Shown one piece after another: positions 9,285 to 18,213 of a stretch of 64,000 nt of DNA (position 1 is the stretch's first letter; every line of letters starts with the position of its first letter). A program made the position numbers and the translations under genes. A model generated the notes under the pieces. It was not told where the DNA came from. It worked only from the letters and a program-made list of their open reading frames with translations, and made no database searches. The stretch is from the NCBI GenBank assembly GCA_016709315.1, contig JADJMZ010000004.1:124001-188000 (forward strand), read 5' to 3'. The DNA is from Ignavibacteria bacterium. Its GTDB lineage: Bacteria; Bacteroidota; Ignavibacteria; Tepidaquicellales; Tepidaquicellaceae.

Positions 9285-10016
9285 ATGATTCACGATCCGG
9301 AAAACTACAATGACGAAATTCGGGAAGCTGAAAAAATCGAGAGAGCAAGAATACTCTCTTCATTTTTTTATAGCGGCATTTTTGTATGCATTCTGTGGAT
9401 TGTTCAGTTCATTCAGTATGCTTTTGAAACCGATCTTTCTTCATTTGGAATCCTCCCCAGAAAAATATCCGGTTTATCTGGTATTCTGACTTCCCCTCTT
9501 ATTCATGCTGACTTTTCTCATCTGATCTCAAACTCGCTTACTATATTCCTTTTGCTTTTTGGCATTTTGTATTTTTACAGAAGTTCTGTAATTAAAGTAT
9601 TTTTCATTATTTACATTCTCGACGGTCTGCTTGTCTGGATCTTCGCAAGACAATCTTTTCACATTGGCGCAAGCGGACTGGTCTACGGCTTTGCCGGATT
9701 TTTATTTTTCAGCGGTGTTTTCAGGAAAGACAAAAGATCTATCGCCCTTTCGCTTCTGATTGTATTTCTTTACGGCGGAATGATTTGGGGTATTCTTCCA
9801 ACTGATCCTCAGATATCATTTGAATCACATTTCTTCGGAGCTGTCATAGGTCTTGTCTGCGCTTTTATTTTCAGAAAAAATGATCCTCCGGAAAAGTATG
9901 AATGGGAAGAAGAAAATGATGATGACTATGATAAGGATTATGATGACGGAAAAGAACCCGAAGACGCTGAGATTGACGATGATGCCGAACCCGATGACTT
10001 CAGAAGGAATTATTGA
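9285..10016 (+). CDS. Rhomboid-family intramembrane serine protease
   Basis: The protein has six or so membrane helices and the rhomboid catalytic dyad. Serine lies in GASGLVYGFAGF, and the histidine lies in a late helix, ESHFFGAVIGL. The upstream HADFSHLISNSLT segment matches the family HxxxxHLxxN motif. A long acidic C-terminal tail of about 40 residues (many Asp and Glu) is unusual and probably cytoplasmic. The start is placed at ATG 9285 rather than the in-frame GTG 9264, because the downstream start begins a charged cytoplasmic N-terminus. It is transcribed divergently from the hydrolase gene at 8388-9163. Substrates cannot be inferred. Confidence 0.88.
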   Translation: MIHDPENYNDEIREAEKIERARILSSFFYSGIFVCILWIVQFIQYAFETDLSSFGILPRKISGLSGILTSPLIHADFSHLISNSLTIFLLLFGILYFYRSSVIKVFFIIYILDGLLVWIFARQSFHIGASGLVYGFAGFLFFSGVFRKDKRSIALSLLIVFLYGGMIWGILPTDPQISFESHFFGAVIGLVCAFIFRKNDPPEKYEWEEENDDDYDKDYDDGKEPEDAEIDDDAEPDDFRRNY

Positions 10017-10115
10017 CCTTTCTGTCATCCCCGCCCGCCTTGCTCGCTTTCAGCGAGGTAAACTGCTAGGCAGACATGCTTTCAGCGTATATCCAATCAT
10101 TTAAAACAAACTTAA

Positions 10116-10290
10116 TAATGAATGACCCAGAGTGTGCGCACGCCAGGTACAGACTGTCTGAAAACAAGAATTACCACGAAGACTCAAAGACTCAAAGTTA
10201 AAAACTTACACTGCAAGAATCTTTGAGCCTTTGAGTCTTTGAGGTTTCTGGAGCACGCCTGCATCGGAGCTGAGCGGGTGGTAATGATAG
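10116..10290. repeat. Dispersed palindromic repeat, CAAAG family, with adjacent shared block
   Basis: An imperfect palindrome with arms ACCACGAAGACTCAAAGAC and CTTTGAGTCTTTGAGG is flanked by the block AATGAATGACCCAGAG. That block also sits beside the similar palindrome near 58 kb. It occupies most of the 340-bp gap between the rhomboid gene and the beta-CASP gene, in which no gene is seen. Confidence 0.6.
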
Positions 10291-10357
10291 TAAGAGTTAT
10301 TTAGAAGTATCTAACCATTAAGTAATACTAATGTAATTCATGACTCAATTATAATTC

Positions 10358-11772
10358 TTAAATTTCAAATATCTGTCCCTTTTCAGGAATTTCAACATCT
10401 CTGAAATTCATATTCTTCAGACTCTCTTTGAATATCTCCTGCTGATCCGGCTCCCCGTGAACCAGGAATATCTTTTCTATAATTTTCCTGTCAAATTTAT
10501 CAAAGTAACCATGAAGTTCGTCCTTGTCTGCATGTGCCGAAAAAGAATTCAGCACCACTATCTTCGCATGAACATTATATTCATCGCCGAAAATTCTTAC
10601 AGTTGCATCTTCTTCATCCTTAGCTTCAATTAATCTTCTTCCAAGCGTATGCTCCGCCATAAATCCTACTATCAGCACGGTTGAATTTTTATCCTCAATA
10701 TTGTTCTTCAGATGATGAAGCACTCTTCCCGATTCTGCCATTCCCGAAGCGGAAATTATTATACAGCATTCGTTGAGCGAATTCAGACTTTTTGACTCTT
10801 CCACATCTTTTACATATCGCAGATTCGGAAGTTCAAACACTTCATTCCCGCCGTAAATCAGGTCAGTAAATTCCTTGTCGTAACATTCCGGATGCAGCCG
10901 GAAAATATCCGTTGCCTTCGTTGAAAGCGGACTGTCAATGAAGATAGGTATTACCGGTATCCTGTTTGATTCAAACAATTTCGAGAGAGAATAAATTATC
11001 TCCTGTGTCCTTCCCACGCTGAATGCCGGTATTATTATTTTTCCGCCTCTTGAAATCGCTTCTTTAAGTACCGCAGCAAGCTGATCATCCATCATGTTCG
11101 ATTTGTCATGAACTCTCCCGCCGTAAGTTGACTCCGATATTATGAACTGCACATCTCCTATAAACTCCGGATCACGCAGGATCGGCAATCCCGGTCTTCC
11201 TATGTCTCCGGTAAATGCAAGCTTCAGCTTCTTTCCGCCGTCATCTATGTCCAGCACCATCATAGCAGAGCCCAGTATATGTCCAGCATCAAAATACTCC
11301 ACAGTAACTTTTTCGCAAAATCCGTCTATGCAAAACTTCTTGTGATAAGACACAGTCTTGAAATTCTTTATTACATTTCTTGCATCTTCCTGTCTGTACA
11401 AGGGTTTGTATGGAACAAGATTATTTCTAAGCCGTTTTTTATTTACATACTTAGTGTCGCTTTCCTGTATGTGCGCGCTGTCAAGAAGCATGATCGAGCA
11501 GAGATCCCTTGAAGCGCTTGTTGTGTATATATCTCCTTTAAATCCTTTTGAGTATAGCATGGGAAGATTTCCCGAATGGTCAATGTGAGCGTGCGAAAGG
11601 ACTACACAATGAAGTTCAGCCGGATCAAATAAAAATTGCCTGTTTATATCATAAGCTTCTTCCCTCTTTCCCTGATAAAGTCCGCAGTCAAGAAGTATTT
11701 TTTACCGCTGATCTCCAATAAATGCTGCGATCCGGTTACGGTGCGGGCAGCTCCGCAGAATTTTATTTTCAT
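10358..11772 (-). CDS. MBL-fold beta-CASP ribonuclease-type hydrolase (one frameshift)
   Basis: A metallo-beta-lactamase/beta-CASP protein of the type related to CPSF-73 and archaeal or bacterial RNA exonucleases. ATG 11772 starts MKIKFCGAARTVTGSQHLLE. A one-base loss in the T6 run 11698-11703 breaks the frame. Restoring it gives LSHAHIDHSGNLPM, the zinc-binding HxHxDH motif. Further motifs are GHILGSAMMVLD, FTGDIGRPGLPIL, ESTYGGRVHD, the beta-CASP region with PAFSVGRTQEIIY, and the C-terminal Zn-dependent RNA-specificity part (FSAHADKDEL, LVHGEPDQ). Full length about 471 residues, normal for the family. It lies 14 bp after the glycosylase gene on the same strand. Likely role is RNA processing or decay. 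Confidence 0.9.
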
Positions 11773-11786
11773 AATGATTATTAATC

Positions 11787-12407
11787 TTATTGAATAATTA
11801 TTTCATTGTTAAATTTATGTTTTGTTACAAATGGATTATCCTTTATAAAAAATCTGAAAGGCAGATCAGCGCCTTTGCTTATGCCTATTCTCTTTGTTGA
11901 TACTATTTCGAATTTTTCCTTCCTCTGAGGATATGAAATGAATATCTCTCCTTCTTCAGTAACATCCTTTCCGTAAAATGTTTTGTCAATGTTCAGCGCT
12001 TTGCAGAGTTTTCCGGGACCATTTGTGAGTTCGTATATGTTTTTGATTTTTCCTCTGAATGATTTCATTTCCTCAATTCCTTCAACCGGCTCCGCGGCTC
12101 TTATAAGTACAGCGCTGCCTGTTCCTTTCTTTTCTGTTACAATATTAAAGCAATTGTAGTTACCGTAAATAAAATAAACATACACCCTTCCTCCGGTATC
12201 AAACATTACTTTATTTCTATTTGTAATTTTACGGTGTGAATGAGAAGCCGGATCATCACTGCCTCTGTATGCCTCTGATTCAGTTATTTTTGCAATGAGC
12301 GTTTCATACTTTGTTTTTCTTACGATTAATTTTCCCAGCAAATCTTTCGATACTGTTACAGTATCTCGCAAATAAAATTTCCTTCCAATCGGTTTGTATT
12401 TATCCAA
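11787..12407 (-). CDS. DNA-3-methyladenine glycosylase, AAG/MPG type
   Basis: Removes alkylated bases such as 3-methyladenine and hypoxanthine in base-excision repair. The 206-residue product has the family core: FYLRDTVTVSKDLLGKLIV, then ESEAYRGSDDPASHS (residues 43-57), where Glu45 aligns with the catalytic Glu of human AAG. It continues with VYVYFIYGNYNCFNIVTE, VLIRAAEP and LTNGPGKLCKALNI. Length is typical. It precedes the beta-CASP gene on the same strand by 14 bp and may share its transcript; there is no obvious functional link. Confidence 0.94.
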   Translation of the reverse strand: MDKYKPIGRKFYLRDTVTVSKDLLGKLIVRKTKYETLIAKITESEAYRGSDDPASHSHRKITNRNKVMFDTGGRVYVYFIYGNYNCFNIVTEKKGTGSAVLIRAAEPVEGIEEMKSFRGKIKNIYELTNGPGKLCKALNIDKTFYGKDVTEEGEIFISYPQRKEKFEIVSTKRIGISKGADLPFRFFIKDNPFVTKHKFNNEIIIQ

Positions 12408-12534
12408 TTCTGCATCTCTTTTATAAAATCAATATATGCAAAATTAATTTTATTGAATATGGAGAATTGTCACTGTTCTTGCGATGCACAGTAAAACAAA
12501 AAATTATTTTAATAATTCTGGTTAATTTGCCCTC

Positions 12535-12690
12535 TCCCAAAACACTCCTTGGAGTGTGTCTCACACTCACAAATAGATTTTACCACAAAGTCGCAAAGAC
12601 ACAAAGATTTCTTTTTTTAAACTTTTAACTTTGAGTCTTGGTGCCTTCGTGGTAATAATAAATGTTTGAGACACCCAAAGGGTAGAATTT
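12535..12690. repeat. Long imperfect palindrome, CAAAG family
   Basis: The left arm contains GTGTCTCACACTC then ACCACAAAGTCGCAAAGACA. The right arm read backwards contains GTGTCTCAAACA then ACCACGAAGGCACCAAGACT. The arms match imperfectly over about 70 bp, with an A/T-rich centre. The gap 12408-12869 holds no other feature that I can support. Confidence 0.6.
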
Positions 12691-12869
12691 TAAAAAAATG
12701 TATTACAATCAGATTACAGATAAAGAGCATAAATATTTAATTCGTTCTGAATAATCACAACTTATTTAAAATGCTTTTCACTTTACCGCAGAATACAAAG
12801 AAAATGTGCAATATACTTGTTTTATACTTGTTAACTCAGATGATAATCGTTTTATTTACAAAATTTTTT

Positions 12870-13628
12870 ATGATCACTGTTCAGAATCTGACCAAAAAAT
12901 ATTCAGCTGATTCAGTTGCGCTTGATAATATTTCATTTAATATTAACAAAGGTGAAATATGCGGTTACATAGGCACAAACGGAGCCGGCAAGTCAACAAC
13001 AGTAAAGATTCTTACAGGCGTACTTGGTTTTGACAGCGGAAAAGTTTTATTAAATGATATTGATGTCAGCAAGGATCCTTTTGAGATTAAAAAGATAGTC
13101 GGATATGTTCCGGAAAATGCTAATCTGTTCAACTCTCTTTCACCGAGAGAGTATATTGATTTCATCGGTACGATAAGGAACATTGAAAAGAATGTTCTTG
13201 CAAAACGGCTGGATAATTTTTCCGAACTGTTTGAATTCAAAGACTTGCTGGATGAATCTATCGGCAATATTTCCAAAGGCAACAAACAGAAAGTCCTGAT
13301 AACTTCAGCTCTGATTCATAACCCCGATTTTATTTTTTTTGACGAGCCGCTTAACGGTCTCGACGCCAACTCCATTTTTGTATTTCAGGATCTGGTTTCT
13401 TTTCTTGTTTCAAAACATAAAACCATACTTTACTGCTCGCATATTCTTAACACTATAGAAAAAATTTCTACTCAGATAATTCTCCTTGACAAAGGAAGAA
13501 TAGTAATTGATTCCAAGACCGAAGATCTTAAGAGATCGGAGAATTACACCGATCTGGAAAATGTTTTCAGAAATCTGAATCCGGAACAGGAGTCCGGAAA
13601 AATTTCCTATGAAAATCTTTTTGATTAA
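12870..13628 (+). CDS. ABC transporter ATP-binding protein
   Basis: A cytoplasmic ABC ATPase of 252 residues from ATG 12870, preferred over upstream in-frame starts because homology begins at MITVQNLTKKY. Walker A is GTNGAGKST, the Q-loop region is VGYVPENANLF, the signature is the degenerate NISKGNKQKV in place of LSGGQ, Walker B is FIFFDEPLNGLD, and the H-loop is YCSHIL. The class resembles the ATPases of ABC-2-type exporters (CcmA/NatA-like). No permease gene is adjacent. Instead its last 20 bp overlap the start of a gene for a putative outer-membrane protein, so the two are translationally coupled. Confidence 0.9.
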   Translation: MITVQNLTKKYSADSVALDNISFNINKGEICGYIGTNGAGKSTTVKILTGVLGFDSGKVLLNDIDVSKDPFEIKKIVGYVPENANLFNSLSPREYIDFIGTIRNIEKNVLAKRLDNFSELFEFKDLLDESIGNISKGNKQKVLITSALIHNPDFIFFDEPLNGLDANSIFVFQDLVSFLVSKHKTILYCSHILNTIEKISTQIILLDKGRIVIDSKTEDLKRSENYTDLENVFRNLNPEQESGKISYENLFD

Positions 13629-15522
13629 AATATTTATAATTTTTTTTTCAATAAGCTTAACTGTCTCTTTTGCACAGACAAATCAGAACATTCAGGACTC
13701 CGTATATGCAAAAAATTTCCTCATGACAAATCTTTTCAGCGATGTTAATCTGGCAAATCTTAATTCCGTTGCTAATTATAACAGCAGTTTCGGAAAATTC
13801 AGTCTTTCTCTCGGCAATTATTATATGTCCAATGTATCAAAGCTTGATCAGAATTTTTTCCGTGATTACAATAATTTCAGATTTCTCATTAATTATAATG
13901 TGAAGAAAAATTTCGCTGCAGGCATCGGCTTTCAGAATAAATTTTTAACGGATGACAAAAATATTGAAACAAACAGGAACAACAGCAGTTATTATTTTAC
14001 TAACCTTGATCTTAAATTCAACGATAATGTGATTGTAAATTCAAAACTTGGATTTAAAACTGAAGATCAGATCGGCGAATTCAATACCGGCTTCAGCGGG
14101 CTTCTGACAGGTACTGCTGATAATTATTTATATAAGGATTATATGAGCAACGGAAGACTAATTCTGTTTTATGAAAATCTGAATTCCAAGAAAAATCATA
14201 ACTACGAACTGAACGCTGAAATATATAAAAGGTTTACCAAAGAAGCTGATAATACCGGCAAGATCAGATATTATAATCAGAGAAATGATTTTTACTTCCC
14301 TGCCACAGCAAGTGTCATAAATCAGTATAACGTAAAAAATAACATAGAAAAAAGGACTGAGGATTATTTTTATGCCGGCGACTATTTAAATTATTCTTTT
14401 ACAGAAAATTTGCTTTTCTCACTCGAAGGATCTTATGCCAAAAGGGAGGTAACAAAAGAGTTTAAATACAGATCTTCATCTTCAAATATTCTTTTTGAGA
14501 ATGTATATGACACAAAAATTCTGGAAGATAATCTGGAACTTTCAGGAATGTTTAATTACAATCTCAGAAAGTTAAATTCCAGATTAAGGTTTATGTATAA
14601 TGAAAGATCTGAGAATCATTCTCTCATAAATATTTCCGGGCTCAGTCAGTCGCAGATAAGCGAACTCGAAAAAGCAGAAAAGAATAAGAACAATAATGGC
14701 AGAAGAACTTCCATAACCCTTGGCCTGCTTTATCTACTTTCAAATACTCATTCATTCGGGTTCGACGGTTCCTCTTCTATGCTGAGATATGATACAGATT
14801 TTGATCTGAACTATGACGATCGTGATGAAGCCGAAAACATTGCTTCGGTATTTCATAGGTATGATAATCTTATCAATTTTGAATTGCTGACAAAGTTTGA
14901 TATAATTAAGTCTAAGCTAAGTTATATTTTTTCACAAAGAAGCGCAAACAATTACAAAAATAATATATACCGGCTTACTACTCAGAGTGTCTTTTCCCCT
15001 GCGAAAAATATTACGACTAAAAATTCGTTTCAGGTTCTTGCAAATTATACTGTTTATGATTTTGAAGATATAATTTCACAGGTTCAGAGTTTTTCATACA
15101 GGCAATTAAGCATAAAGGATTCCACATCCTGCTATATTACAAGGAGAATTTTCCTGGAATTTAACGGTGAATTAAAATTCTATGAGCAGGGACAATTTAA
15201 CAACAGAAATTTTTCTGTAAAGCCAATTGCTTATTTTGAAGAGAAATTATTTAATCCGCAGATAAATTACCTGCTGACAGGATTTATAAAAATAGGAGCG
15301 GGATATAAGTTTTTTATTCAGGAAAGATATCAGTATGAAAACGGAGTAAAGCTGCCTGCAGGAAATTTTAAAACTTATGGACCTGTTGGCGAAATATTTT
15401 TTTATCTGAAAAATAATTCAGTCCTGCATTTTAAAGGCGGAAAAGATTTCATTAAATACTCTGTCCCGGAGAGTGAAAATTCTGCTTTGTATCTTCAGCT
15501 GAACATCTTATGGAATATTTAA
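13609..15522 (+). CDS. Putative outer-membrane beta-barrel protein, unknown
   Basis: A 637-residue protein with a signal peptide (MKIFLIKIFIIFFSISLTVSFAQ, cleavage near residue 23). The long body is rich in Asn, Tyr, Phe and Ser, with alternating hydrophobic residues typical of beta-strands. Many segments look like transmembrane strands and aromatic girdles (for example LSLEGSYAKREVTKEF-type stretches). It ends in YLQLNILWNI, a plausible barrel terminus. I recognise no named family. The gene overlaps the ABC ATPase gene by 20 bp, which suggests coordinated expression. A role as export or surface partner is speculation. Confidence 0.65.
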   Translation: MKIFLIKIFIIFFSISLTVSFAQTNQNIQDSVYAKNFLMTNLFSDVNLANLNSVANYNSSFGKFSLSLGNYYMSNVSKLDQNFFRDYNNFRFLINYNVKKNFAAGIGFQNKFLTDDKNIETNRNNSSYYFTNLDLKFNDNVIVNSKLGFKTEDQIGEFNTGFSGLLTGTADNYLYKDYMSNGRLILFYENLNSKKNHNYELNAEIYKRFTKEADNTGKIRYYNQRNDFYFPATASVINQYNVKNNIEKRTEDYFYAGDYLNYSFTENLLFSLEGSYAKREVTKEFKYRSSSSNILFENVYDTKILEDNLELSGMFNYNLRKLNSRLRFMYNERSENHSLINISGLSQSQISELEKAEKNKNNNGRRTSITLGLLYLLSNTHSFGFDGSSSMLRYDTDFDLNYDDRDEAENIASVFHRYDNLINFELLTKFDIIKSKLSYIFSQRSANNYKNNIYRLTTQSVFSPAKNITTKNSFQVLANYTVYDFEDIISQVQSFSYRQLSIKDSTSCYITRRIFLEFNGELKFYEQGQFNNRNFSVKPIAYFEEKLFNPQINYLLTGFIKIGAGYKFFIQERYQYENGVKLPAGNFKTYGPVGEIFFYLKNNSVLHFKGGKDFIKYSVPESENSALYLQLNILWNI

Positions 15523-15564
15523 TAATTATTTAATTTGATATTTTAAATAAATTAAAATCGAACA

Positions 15565-15969
15565 TTGAAAAAACTAAATCTGACTCTTGAAAGCAATAGA
15601 AATGAAATAAAAAAGTTTGAATTGCTTCTTGAAAAATCCAATGAGGAATTCAATCTTCCTGTTGAAAGATTCATAAATCTTCAGATCGCATGCTCCGAAG
15701 CCCTTATAAATGCCATTGTGCACGGTAACAGGGAAAGCAATGTCAAGAAAGTTTATACTGAGATAGCTTATGATGACAGATCTTTATTTGTAAAAATTAA
15801 TGATGAAGGAGACGGTTTTGATATTAACCGCTTGCCTGATCCGACATCAAATGAAAACTTAATGAAAGAACATGGCAGGGGAATTTACATCATACGTTCG
15901 CTTGTGGATGATTTCAGATGCAGCTCATCTGAAAACGGGACGGAATTCATTCTTACTGTAAAAAAATAA
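15565..15969 (+). CDS. RsbW/SpoIIAB-like anti-sigma factor serine kinase
   Basis: A 134-residue GHKL ATPase of the HATPase_c_2 type, the class that phosphorylates STAS-domain anti-anti-sigma factors in partner-switching systems. The N-box is SEALINAIVHGN with Glu45 and Asn49; the G1 box is NDEGDGFD and the G2 box is EHGRGIYIIRSLVDD. The start is TTG at 15565; no ATG lies upstream in frame. It stands alone here, with no STAS anti-anti-sigma or sigma gene next to it, so its partner must be elsewhere. It follows the outer-membrane gene by 42 bp and could share its transcript. Confidence 0.85.
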   Translation: MKKLNLTLESNRNEIKKFELLLEKSNEEFNLPVERFINLQIACSEALINAIVHGNRESNVKKVYTEIAYDDRSLFVKINDEGDGFDINRLPDPTSNENLMKEHGRGIYIIRSLVDDFRCSSSENGTEFILTVKK

Positions 15970-15994
15970 GAGAGGCGCTTAATAAACACCTCTC
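15963..15994 (-). terminator. Intrinsic terminator of mdh
   Basis: The stem is GAGAGG (15970-15975) with CCTCTC (15989-15994). On the minus strand the hairpin is followed by CTTATTTTTTT, a good T-tract. It lies 33 bp beyond the mdh stop and may also stop the converging plus-strand transcript. Confidence 0.7.
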
Positions 15995-16026
15995 CTGAAT
16001 TTATAATTATTAAAGCTATATTTTTA

Positions 16027-16956
16027 TTACTTCAGATTATCAAGCACACTCATGACTTCTTTAACTGCTTTTGCAGATTCATTTACAAGTTTCATTTCAT
16101 CTTCATTCAGTTTCAGTTCAATGATCTTCTCAATACCGTTTTTACCAAGAACCACCGGCACACCGAGATAAATATCTTTTAATCCGTATTCGCCTGTAAG
16201 CCATGCGCAGACCGGGAAAATTCTTTTCTGATCTCTGATGATAGACTCGACCATCTGAGCAGCAGCCGCTCCGGGAGCGTACCAGGCGGATGTTCCCATC
16301 AAAGCGACAAGTTCGCCTCCTCCTTTTTTTGCTCTGTCAACAATAGCATTAAGTCTTACGTCGTCTATAAGTTCGGTTACCGGAATACCGCTCACGGTTG
16401 TATATCTCGGAAGCGGCACCATAGTATCGCCGTGACCGCCGAGGAGCATTGCCTGAATGTCTTTAGGTGAACAGTCAATTGCTTCTGCCAGGAAAGCTCT
16501 GAATCTTGCAGTATCAAGTATTCCAGCCATTCCCATAACTTTTGTCGAAGGAATTTTAGCATTCAGATATGCGCAATATGTCATTACATCCAGAGGATTT
16601 GAAACGATTATAAGTATCGCATCCGGTGAATGTTTAATTACATTTTCCGTAACTGATTTTACGATTTCAGCATTAGTAGATATAAGATCATCCCTGCTCA
16701 TTCCCGGTTTTCGCGGAAGACCTGAAGTGATGACTACTACTTCTGACCCGGCTGTTTTAGTATAATCATTTGTAACTCCGATAAGTCTTGTATCATAATT
16801 GTTGATCCCTGAAGTCTGCCAGATATCAAGAGCTTTTCCCTGAGCAATTCCGTCTTTGATGTCTACAAGGACAACTTCATTCACAAGTTCTTTTTGTGCG
16901 ATTACATTGGCACAGGTTGCGCCTACATTTCCCGCACCTACGACTGTTACTTTCAT
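16027..16956 (-). CDS. mdh: Malate dehydrogenase, NAD-dependent
   Basis: Interconverts malate and oxaloacetate in the TCA cycle. The 309-residue protein is of the LDH-like MDH type: the Rossmann motif is VVGAGNVGAT (residues 5-14) and the catalytic region is GGHGDTMVP with His175. Asp148 and Arg151 lie in GILDTARF. The substrate-loop arginines Arg82 and Arg88 (LPRKPGMSRDDL) mark malate rather than lactate specificity. The preceding intergenic region contains the rpmA terminator, so mdh probably has its own promoter. Confidence 0.96.
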   Translation of the reverse strand: MKVTVVGAGNVGATCANVIAQKELVNEVVLVDIKDGIAQGKALDIWQTSGINNYDTRLIGVTNDYTKTAGSEVVVITSGLPRKPGMSRDDLISTNAEIVKSVTENVIKHSPDAILIIVSNPLDVMTYCAYLNAKIPSTKVMGMAGILDTARFRAFLAEAIDCSPKDIQAMLLGGHGDTMVPLPRYTTVSGIPVTELIDDVRLNAIVDRAKKGGGELVALMGTSAWYAPGAAAAQMVESIIRDQKRIFPVCAWLTGEYGLKDIYLGVPVVLGKNGIEKIIELKLNEDEMKLVNESAKAVKEVMSVLDNLK

Positions 16957-16980
16957 TTTTTGTATGATATTAAGTTTATT

Positions 16981-17019
16981 AAAATAAAATGGGTTATTCC
17001 GGTTTCCCTGAATAACCCA
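16981..17019 (-). terminator. Intrinsic terminator downstream of rpmA
   Basis: A perfect 10-bp stem, TGGGTTATTC (16990-16999) with GAATAACCCA (17010-17019), is followed on the minus strand by TTTTATTTTAAT. It lies between rpmA and mdh, which are both minus-strand. Confidence 0.85.
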
Positions 17020-17046
17020 TGTTGTAAAAACTATGGAACTGAAATT

Positions 17047-17307
17047 CTATGCATTTTCCAGAGGAAGAACGTGTAAAGTTTTCTTTCCTTTTTTTGTGGT
17101 AAATTTGACATGCCCTTCAATCAGAGAAAAAATCGTATAATCCCTGCCGAGTCCAACATTGTTGCCCGGTAAGAATTTTGTTCCTCTTTGTCTCAGCAGA
17201 ATGCTTCCTGCCGTTACAAGTTCTCCGCCGAATTTTTTTACTCCGAGTCTTTTTGAATTTGAATCTCTTCCGTTCTTAGAACTTCCGAGTCCTTTTTTAT
17301 GCGCCAT
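17047..17307 (-). CDS. rpmA: 50S ribosomal protein L27
   Basis: An 86-residue L27 with the conserved start [20 protein letters not shown] and [19 protein letters not shown]. It contacts the peptidyl-transferase centre through its N-terminus. It begins directly at MAHKKG, without the cleaved leader seen in Firmicutes. No Shine-Dalgarno precedes the start (A/T-rich leader only). It lies 66 bp after rplU, the usual L21-L27 pair. Confidence 0.98.
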   Translation of the reverse strand: MAHKKGLGSSKNGRDSNSKRLGVKKFGGELVTAGSILLRQRGTKFLPGNNVGLGRDYTIFSLIEGHVKFTTKKGKKTLHVLPLENA

Positions 17308-17373
17308 TTTTTATATATTTAAAATTAAAACAGATTTACCGGTGTTATTCCGGATTGTCCTTTATATTAATAA

Positions 17374-17682
17374 TTATGATATAGAATTGATCTGTACAGA
17401 AGTATAGCTTTGTCTGTGACCGTTTCTGACCTTATATCCTTTTCTTCTCTTTTTCTTGAAAACAATTACAGTATCGTCTTTTACATGATCAAGTACCGTG
17501 GCTTCTACTTTCTTTGTTAATTTCGGAGCTCCGATCTCGAAGGTCTTGTCATCAGGAGAAAACATAAGGACATTATCGAATGTAACTATAGAGCCGATTT
17601 CTTCTTTCATTCTCGGTACGAAAACTCTTTGATTTTCCTGAACTCTGTACTGATTTCCTTTTATATTTACTATTGCAAACAT
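17374..17682 (-). CDS. rplU: 50S ribosomal protein L21
   Basis: A 102-residue L21 starting MFAIVNIKGNQYRVQENQRV and ending with the family segment FKKKRRKGYKVRNGHRQSYT. It binds 23S rRNA. It is the first protein gene of the rplU-rpmA pair; a tRNA-Ala gene lies upstream on the same strand. The leader is A/T-rich without a Shine-Dalgarno, as is common in this group. Confidence 0.98.
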   Translation of the reverse strand: MFAIVNIKGNQYRVQENQRVFVPRMKEEIGSIVTFDNVLMFSPDDKTFEIGAPKLTKKVEATVLDHVKDDTVIVFKKKRRKGYKVRNGHRQSYTSVQINSIS

Positions 17683-17740
17683 TTTAAAAATTATATTAAG
17701 ATTAAAAATTAGATTAAAAGCAGGTTTTATTGCTTAATCG

Positions 17741-17813
17741 TGGAGCTAAGCGGGGTCGAACCGCTGACCTTCTGAATGCCATTCAGACACTCTACCAACT
17801 GAGCTATAGCCCC
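17741..17813 (-). tRNA. tRNA-Ala (anticodon GGC)
   Basis: A 73-nt cloverleaf on the minus strand. The acceptor is GGGGCTA with TAGCTCC, discriminator A. The D-arm is AGCTCAGTTGGTAGAGT. The anticodon stem is TCTGA/TCAGA with loop ATGGCAT (anticodon GGC), and the T-arm contains GGTTCGACCCC. The 3' CCA is not encoded. It reads GCC and GCU alanine codons. Confidence 0.97.
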
Positions 17814-18213
17814 ATTAGCTTTTTGTTCCTTTTTCAAAGCATTTAAAATACAAATATTTGAATGAAATTTCAAACCATTTGTTGAAAATCTTTTGAATAA
17901 TTTGAAATCCAGTCTTCAGTTCATTTTAAATTTTAAAAATCAGGAATATTTATCCTTTTTATATGATAGCAGAGGGTAATTAATAACTTCAATCTCATTA
18001 AACTATTCCGGCTTTATCCTGTCTTATAGTTGGTTTGTCTCAAAGCTTGTCATTTACGAAAATGCCTGTCTTACTGGGAATTTAAGATTTGAGAAACTCT
18101 ATTGAATTGGCAGGAGGTTTTCTAAATTTTTTATCTGTGAAAAGGGAACTACACTGCGGTTTTTTTAGTATAAAGATTGTCTAAATTTATAAACTTTAAA
18201 AATATTGAATAAT
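17814..18213. other. Intergenic region without a recognised gene
   Basis: About 400 bp between divergent tRNA-Ala and the secreted Trp/Tyr-rich protein gene. It is AT-rich and shows no convincing ORF, hairpin terminator or repeat family. Both flanking genes point outward, so promoters for both should lie here, but I cannot place them. Confidence 0.5.
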
